Shown here: positions 6,258 through 9,776 of the stretch, in pieces | Position numbering within the stretch: the first letter of the stretch is position 1 | How the letters are laid out: every line of letters begins with the position of its first letter | Assembly (NCBI GenBank): GCA_946622925.1 | Contig: CAMOQM010000024.1 | Location: 1 to 9,776, forward strand | Direction of reading: 5' to 3' | Source: an uncultured Caryophanales bacterium | GTDB taxonomy: Bacteria; Bacillota_I; Bacilli_A; RFN20; CAG-826 | Length of the DNA: 9,776 bases | Program-made: the position numbers and the translations under genes | The notes under the pieces: generated by a model | Told to the model about the DNA's origin: nothing | The model's database searches: none | Seen by the model: only the letters and a program-made list of their open reading frames with translations

Positions 6258-6587
6258 TTAATCGGAACCTTCGTAATCCTCTAACGGAGTGGAATACATG
6301 AAGCCCTTGATGGATTTGAAATTATCGGTATGGAGCCTAACTTCTTCCTTAATGACCTCGATGGTCGATTCTTCCCAGACGAAGACGCAAAGGATGGATT
6401 CGGAGATATCCACGTCGGTGATATGACGGAGATTTAGGAAATGATGTTCCTCAGGATCGATATCCAAGGTGTGACGAAGGGAATTAGAGCCAACGATGGT
6501 GCCGTTATAGCCTTTTTCCCGTAAAGCCTCTAAGGTTTCGTGGGCTTGAGGGGTGTTCTTTAGAACTAAATATAATGCGCGTTTCAT
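6258..6587 (-). CDS. Small PII-fold-like protein, 109 residues, partner of the antiporter
   Basis: Soluble protein with no signal. The predicted order is strand (KRALYLVLK, 2-10), helix (TPQAHETLEALREKGY, 12-27), strand (GTIVGS), a loop (about 35-60), strand (ESILCVFVW, 63-71), helix (TIEVIKEEVRLHTDNF, 75-90) and strand (IKGFMYST, 93-100). This beta-alpha-beta-beta-alpha-beta layout is that of PII and related ferredoxin-like signalling proteins; the length fits too. The classical uridylylated Tyr loop of GlnB is not recognisable, so it is PII-like at most. The antiporter gene begins one base after its stop, so a regulatory subunit for the transporter, perhaps sensing a nucleotide, is the simplest guess. 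Such small PII-like proteins beside transporters are a known arrangement (for example SbtB with SbtA). The ATG at 6587 has GAGG five bases upstream. Fold assignment is by eye and unproven. Confidence 0.7.
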   Translation of the reverse strand: MKRALYLVLKNTPQAHETLEALREKGYNGTIVGSNSLRHTLDIDPEEHHFLNLRHITDVDISESILCVFVWEESTIEVIKEEVRLHTDNFKSIKGFMYSTPLEDYEGSD

Positions 6588-6605
6588 GTTTGCCTCGCCC
6601 TAGAT

Positions 6606-6634
6606 TCTATACCCTTTTATAAAAGGTGGCGCAA
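6606..6634 (-). promoter_or_regulatory. Candidate promoter of the PII-like/antiporter unit
   Basis: Minus strand -35 TTGCGC (6629-6634, three of six), a 17-base spacer, and -10 TATAGA (6606-6611, four of six). The spacer contains the palindrome CCTTTTATAAAAGG (6613-6626). Transcription would start near 6599, leaving about 11 leader bases that include GAGG. The -35 box touches the stop codon of the upstream ATPase gene. Confidence 0.4.
6613..6626. repeat. Perfect 14-base palindrome in the promoter spacer (candidate operator)
   Basis: CCTTTTATAAAAGG is self-complementary and lies between the -35 and -10 boxes of the antiporter unit. No T-run follows on either strand, so it is not a terminator. 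It shares the CCTTTT and AAAAGG arms with the palindrome at 3574-3587 in front of the P-type ATPase, differing by a two-base insertion at the centre. Confidence 0.45.
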
Positions 6635-8011
6635 TTATCTTCTAACAAAATCAATCATGTATATAGGGAAATTGGATACTTTGGAACTTTCTTGCTTAAA
6701 GTTATTGATTCCGAAAACCCAAGCTTGCTTAATTTCTTGATGGGCTTCCAAAAGGTTGTCTAAAGCAGCGTGGTTGAAGCGCCCGCTTTTTTTATCCGGT
6801 GAATATGACTTTATTTCGATTGGGATGGCTTCCATATTCCTTTCGATCATAAAATCTATCTCCCCCCGTTTTTTGTTGGAATGGAAATATGTGTCATGGC
6901 CGTGCCCGTATAATAGCTCAGCCGCCGCGTTTTCATAGGCCGCCCCCAAATCGAAGCCGGTTTTATCCACAATCAATCTGCGCTTGGCCTCTTTATCAAA
7001 TAATTTATGGGTTAGCAAACCAACATCCCCCATAAAAAGCTTAACTATCTTGCTCTCCTTGGATATCGCCAAAGGATAAATTGGATTGGAAACATTGTAG
7101 GTTGGAATGGCGATACCGGAACTCTTAAGCCACAAAAAGCGGTCCTTCAAATCTATGTTTTTAAAATTCGGGACATCCAAGTGGGATTTGACGAATTTGC
7201 GGTTCTTCATCGTTATTTCGCTAGGTAGCAGATTATACATTTCTAAAATAACCAGTCTGTCTTCCCTGCTCGCGTACTTAATAATATCCGCCTTATACCA
7301 ATCGTCGATGATGCCTAGGGCGGAAGAAGTCATATCTAGGGAAGGATCGTCGACATAACCTTGAACCGCGGCTGGATAACCGCCTACAAAAACGTATTCG
7401 TTGAATCTCCTCAAGAGCAATTGATTCAAAGATTCGGCGACCATAACTCTTTTTTCAAATGCTTCTTTGGCTTCATCAATCAACCCTTGGTTTATTCCAT
7501 TGGCCAAAGCAAATTCCTCGAAGTCCATCGGGTACATGGTAAGTTCTTTGAGATACCCGGTTGGATTGTGATTGACGTTAAAAACCGAGACCCCGAGCAT
7601 TGAGCCAGAAAGAATCATCCTGAACGATCCGCGCTCGGCTATGTCTTTGCTAAGAGTGATGATATCGATGTAGCGTTCTCTAAATTCAGGGTCAGCCTTG
7701 ATCCTGTCTTCACGGATTTCATAATAGTATTGGATTTCGTCAAGGAATAAGATGTCCCCTTTTCCTAAAACCTTATTTCCAGAAATTAGGGTCAATCTAT
7801 TGATAAAATCATCGTAATTCCTTACTTCGAGAAGCAAAGACAAGGCCTCAAGATTCTTGGTGAAGTCGATTTCCAAGTAACTTCTAAAACCTTTGATGAA
7901 TTCTTCGATGAGTTTGGTCTTCCCCACCTGTCTTGCCCCTTTAACCAAAAGGCAGGTGTTCTCTTTTTCTTTCCATTTGATTAGTTCGGGCAACGCTTTT
8001 CTGTATAACAT
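6635..8011 (-). CDS. AAA ATPase with DUF4143 and a PD-(D/E)XK nuclease-like C-terminus
   Basis: Member of the COG1373-type ATP-binding proteins, common and often transferred in gut bacteria and archaea; their role is not settled. Domains in order: the Walker A loop GARQVGKT (25-32); Walker B ILFLDE (87-92) followed by IQYY; the sensor SGSMLG (135-140); the DUF4143 region at roughly 200-340; and a C-terminal restriction-endonuclease-like part with Asp386 (GEIDFMIE), Glu399 and Lys401 (IEIKS). All these motifs are intact and the length (458) is usual. The ATG at 8011 is preferred because GAGG (8020-8023) is eight bases from it but only two from the ATG at 8017, and because MLYRKALPEL is how relatives tend to begin. 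The gene is clearly AT-richer than its neighbours by eye (about 33-48% G+C in sampled lines, against 45-57%) and lies next to a tRNA gene, which suggests horizontal gain. No toxin, integrase or restriction partner is adjacent. Confidence 0.88.
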   Translation of the reverse strand: MLYRKALPELIKWKEKENTCLLVKGARQVGKTKLIEEFIKGFRSYLEIDFTKNLEALSLLLEVRNYDDFINRLTLISGNKVLGKGDILFLDEIQYYYEIREDRIKADPEFRERYIDIITLSKDIAERGSFRMILSGSMLGVSVFNVNHNPTGYLKELTMYPMDFEEFALANGINQGLIDEAKEAFEKRVMVAESLNQLLLRRFNEYVFVGGYPAAVQGYVDDPSLDMTSSALGIIDDWYKADIIKYASREDRLVILEMYNLLPSEITMKNRKFVKSHLDVPNFKNIDLKDRFLWLKSSGIAIPTYNVSNPIYPLAISKESKIVKLFMGDVGLLTHKLFDKEAKRRLIVDKTGFDLGAAYENAAAELLYGHGHDTYFHSNKKRGEIDFMIERNMEAIPIEIKSYSPDKKSGRFNHAALDNLLEAHQEIKQAWVFGINNFKQESSKVSNFPIYMIDFVRR

Positions 8012-8019
8012 GGTCATAT

Positions 8020-8037
8020 CCTCACAACCATTGTATA
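8020..8037 (-). promoter_or_regulatory. SD and possible -10 box of the AAA ATPase gene
   Basis: GAGG at 8020-8023 decides the start codon (8011). A possible -10 box, TATACA (8032-8037, four of six), lies upstream and would give a leader of about 14 bases. No convincing -35 is seen at the right distance; the repeats at 8071-8127 begin about 33 bases further upstream. Confidence 0.4.
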
Positions 8038-8070
8038 ACGGAATAAGCGACTATTTAAGTATTTTTTGAT

Positions 8071-8095
8071 AGTTTTTCCGTTTTACTGAAAAAGT
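8071..8095. repeat. 25-base near-palindromic direct repeat, copy 1
   Basis: Read on the minus strand the unit is ACTTTTTC, AGTAAAACG, GAAAAACT, with an imperfect inverted symmetry (9 of 12 pairs). An identical copy lies at 8103-8127. It sits upstream of the candidate -10 box of the AAA ATPase gene. Confidence 0.85.
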
Positions 8096-8102
8096 TACAA
8101 AC

Positions 8103-8127
8103 AGTTTTTCCGTTTTACTGAAAAAGT
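8103..8127. repeat. 25-base near-palindromic direct repeat, copy 2
   Basis: Identical over all 25 bases to 8071-8095; a 7-base spacer (TACAAAC on the plus strand) gives a 32-base period, almost exactly three DNA turns. The pair therefore shows one face of the helix to a binding protein. The rest of the gap (8128-8209) holds a short TCATACT direct repeat (8151-8157, 8160-8166) and nothing else I can interpret. Confidence 0.85.
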
Positions 8128-8209
8128 CTAAAACATGGTTGCTGCTCCTGTCATACTGTTCATACTTTATGCTGTGTTGCCCTACATGCATTCTTAATAC
8201 GGCCTCTGG

Positions 8210-8247
8210 AAAAAGAAAATCCGAACCGTCTAATTTACGATTCGGAT
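8210..8247 (-). terminator. Rho-independent terminator of tRNA-Lys
   Basis: Minus strand stem ATCCGAATCGT / ACGGTTCGGAT (8237-8247 with 8219-8229), eleven pairs with one G-U, loop AAATTAG, then TTTTCTTTTT. It begins 13 bases after the CCA end of the tRNA. Confidence 0.9.
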
Positions 8248-8260
8248 AATGGTCATCAGA

Positions 8261-8336
<76 letters not shown>

Positions 8337-8356
8337 ATGCGCTTTTGCGCCTTGCT

Positions 8357-8385
8357 ATGATATGCGTTTTACTCCCTTTGGGCAA
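8357..8385 (-). promoter_or_regulatory. Promoter of tRNA-Lys
   Basis: Minus strand -35 TTGCCC (8380-8385, four of six), a 17-base spacer, and -10 TATCAT (8357-8362, five of six). The start would fall near 8350, giving a short 5' leader that holds the hairpin GCGCAAAAGCGC just before the mature tRNA end. Confidence 0.6.
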
Positions 8386-8386
8386 G

Positions 8387-8410
8387 AAAAAAGTTGTTAT
8401 CTATTGATAA
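8387..8410 (-). terminator. Weak terminator-like hairpin after the aminotransferase gene
   Basis: Minus strand TTATC-AATA-GATAA (8397-8410) followed by CAACTTTTTT. The stem has only five AT-rich pairs, so termination would be inefficient and read-through into tRNA-Lys is possible. Confidence 0.3.
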
Positions 8411-8413
8411 AGG

Positions 8414-9643
8414 TTACTTATTGAGCAAGGTTTCTATCTTTACGCTGAGGCAAAGGATCCGGGAAGCTAGTTCTAGTTCTTCCAAACTAGGATAGCTCGG
8501 GGCGATCCTAATTAAGGAGTCCTCGGGGTCTTTGTGATAAGGGTAGGCACAACCGGCTTCGGTTAGGATTAGGCCACAATCCTTACACCTAGCTATGACT
8601 TTGCTGGCTATCCCTTTGGTCTTAAGCGCGATGAAGTATCCGCCATTAGGTTTGCTCCAAGTTGCAAGGTCGGATAGTTCCTCCTCCAAAATGGATTCCA
8701 CCGCCTCGAATTTGGGGCGAAGCACCTCGGCGTGCTTCCTCATCTGGGCCTTGATGCCATCTAAATCTTTGAAGAAACGGACGTGGCGTAACTGGTTGAC
8801 CTTGTCGTAGCCGATCGTCGAATAACCCATCCACCTCTTTATCTCGGCGCAGTTATTGGGGCTAGAGGCGATCGCGGCTATCCCGCTTCCGGGAAAGGAT
8901 ATCTTGGAGGTCGAGGTGAACTTATAGACGATGTCAGGGTTGCCAGCTTTTTCGCATTGCTCCAATATCTCAAGCAGGAAATCCTCTTTGTCCCTATATA
9001 GATGGTGGACGGAATAGGCGTTATCCCAATATATCCTGAAATCCTTGGCCTCCGGTTTTAAGGCGGCGAAGCGCTTGACGGTGGCCTCGCTATAGGTGGT
9101 GCCGTCGGGATTAGAGTACTTGGGGATGCACCATATGCCCTTGACGTAGGGATCTTTGACGTATTCCTCGACCAAATCCATGTCCGGCCCGTTTTCGTCC
9201 ATCGGGATGTTGATCATCTCTATGCCGAAATATTCGGTGATGGCGAAATGTCGGTCATAACCCGGGACGGGGCAAAGCCATTTAACGGGTTTATCGAGTT
9301 TGCACCATGGGGTAGAGCCCAATATGCCGTGGGTGTAGGCCTGCGAGACGCATTCGAACATTATATTGAGCGAGGAGTTGCCGAAGATGATGATTTTGCT
9401 CGGATCGACCTCGATAATGTCACCTAATAGCTTCTTACATTCGCTTATGCCGCCTAATGTTCCATAGTTACGGCAATCTATCCCGTCTTCGCAGTTTAAA
9501 TCGGCCTGCGAATTAAGGACATCCATCATGGGCATGGACAAATCGAGCTGTTCCTTGCAGGGTTTGCCGCGCGCCATGTTCAAATCCAGGTGCAGGTCCT
9601 GGTAATGTTTATACTGCTTTAGTAATGTTTCTAAATCTTCCAT
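8414..9643 (-). CDS. Aspartate aminotransferase, type Ic (PF12897-like, PLP-dependent fold type I)
   Basis: Cytoplasmic PLP enzyme of 409 residues that should move the amino group between aspartate and 2-oxoglutarate. The N-terminal signature LHLDLNMARGKPCKEQLDLS at 17-36 marks the PF12897 group, once labelled MocR-like aminotransferase, rather than ordinary class I AspC. Catalytic positions are visible: Asn178 in KYSNPDG, Asp207 and Tyr210 in YWDNAY, the PLP Schiff-base Lys247 in TSTSKISFPGSG, and the substrate-carboxylate Arg379 in LIRIAPSYP. There is no DNA-binding domain, so it is an enzyme and not a GntR/MocR regulator. Length is normal for the family. It starts eight bases after the stop of the preceding partial gene and has no SD or promoter of its own, so it is probably the second gene of an operon and translated by coupling. 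Some relatives prefer other amino acids, so substrate is known only by family. Confidence 0.92.
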   Translation of the reverse strand: MEDLETLLKQYKHYQDLHLDLNMARGKPCKEQLDLSMPMMDVLNSQADLNCEDGIDCRNYGTLGGISECKKLLGDIIEVDPSKIIIFGNSSLNIMFECVSQAYTHGILGSTPWCKLDKPVKWLCPVPGYDRHFAITEYFGIEMINIPMDENGPDMDLVEEYVKDPYVKGIWCIPKYSNPDGTTYSEATVKRFAALKPEAKDFRIYWDNAYSVHHLYRDKEDFLLEILEQCEKAGNPDIVYKFTSTSKISFPGSGIAAIASSPNNCAEIKRWMGYSTIGYDKVNQLRHVRFFKDLDGIKAQMRKHAEVLRPKFEAVESILEEELSDLATWSKPNGGYFIALKTKGIASKVIARCKDCGLILTEAGCAYPYHKDPEDSLIRIAPSYPSLEELELASRILCLSVKIETLLNK

Positions 9644-9651
9644 AATCTAAC

Positions 9652-9776
9652 TCAGGATTCTTGTTCCATTTTAAAATCCAGGGGCTTACCCATGCCGGGG
9701 ATGTCATTGATAGAGATTTCGGCCTTATCGAAATAAACCTTAGTTCCAACGCAGTCGACTTCGACTAACTTAAGCA
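9652..9776 (-). CDS. C-terminal end of an unidentified protein, cut by window edge
   Basis: One minus-strand frame stays open from the window edge to a TGA at 9652, giving the last 40 residues of a protein. It reads LKLVEVDCVGTKVYFDKAE and continues through a Gly-Met-Gly turn to end KMEQES. The alternation of hydrophobic residues suggests beta strands; nothing identifies a family. The other two frames on this strand hit stops within a few codons of the edge. The stop lies eight bases before the aminotransferase ATG, so the two genes probably share an mRNA. It is the only TGA stop in the window; reading it as Trp would add only seven residues before a TAG, so no recoding is needed. Confidence 0.7.
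   Translation of the reverse strand, partial: LKLVEVDCVGTKVYFDKAEISINDIPGMGKPLDFKMEQES

Noticed and set aside
6613..6626. Palindrome as terminator of the AAA ATPase gene
   Set aside because: No T-run follows on the minus strand and the stem is nearly all A-T; an operator is more plausible.
8012..8017. ATG at 8017 as start of the AAA ATPase
   Set aside because: GAGG would be only two bases away; the ATG at 8011 has the proper eight-base spacing.
8071..8127. The repeat pair as a CRISPR remnant
   Set aside because: There are only two copies with a 7-base spacer, an AT-rich near-palindromic unit and no cas gene; it fits an operator pair better.
8135..8197. Plus-strand 20-codon hydrophobic reading frame (MVAAPVILFILYAVLPYMHS) between the 25-base repeats and the tRNA terminator, like a small toxin peptide
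   Set aside because: There is no ribosome site, no promoter boxes at a sensible distance and no antisense RNA signal; a frame of this length arises easily by chance.
9634..9654. TGA read as tryptophan (Mollicutes code 4) at the end of the partial gene
   Set aside because: It adds only seven residues before a TAG and overlaps the aminotransferase start; every Trp in the window is TGG and no gene has an internal TGA.

Overview
The window is a stretch of bacterial chromosome in which every gene I can support lies on the minus strand, so transcription runs from high to low coordinates. Base composition is mixed, near half G+C in most genes by eye. Rho-independent terminators, a Shine-Dalgarno (SD) site at the oxidoreductase gene, and pyruvate:ferredoxin oxidoreductase suggest an anaerobic or fermentative Gram-positive-type bacterium, most like the Bacilli/Mollicutes side of Bacillota. 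I cannot name the genus. Tryptophan is TGG throughout, seven of the eight visible stops are TAA and one is TGA, so the standard code fits.

Right to left, in transcription order. A cut-off C-terminal reading frame ends at 9652 and is followed 8 bases later by a type Ic (PF12897-like) aspartate aminotransferase. Next is a tRNA-Lys(CUU) with its own promoter and a strong terminator. Then comes an AT-richer AAA ATPase of the DUF4143/PD-(D/E)XK group, preceded by two 25-base near-palindromic direct repeats; this looks like a transferred islet beside the tRNA. A two-gene unit follows: a PII-fold-like small protein and a CPA-type cation/proton antiporter, separated by one base. A second two-gene unit has a secreted phosphatidylinositol-phospholipase-C-like protein overlapping (TAATG) a small four-helix membrane protein. 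Then come a CtpE-like P-type ATPase, an unrecognised basic 141-residue protein, and finally the N-terminus of pyruvate:ferredoxin oxidoreductase, which runs off the left edge.

Functionally the window mixes ion transport (P-type ATPase, antiporter), a secreted lipase, and core carbon and nitrogen metabolism (PFOR, aminotransferase). The genes share no single pathway and appear to be several short transcription units with their own promoters and terminators.

The points most worth a second look are: an EF-hand/dockerin-type calcium loop inserted in the outer loop between helices 3 and 4 of the P-type ATPase; three genes whose -10 boxes sit only 6 to 9 bases before the ATG, which predicts leaderless mRNAs; related CCTTTT/AAAAGG palindromes at the promoters of the two ion-transport units; a perfect inverted repeat over the -10 box of the PFOR promoter; and the paired repeats in front of the ATPase. 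I see no mobile-element genes, CRISPR array or replication origin.
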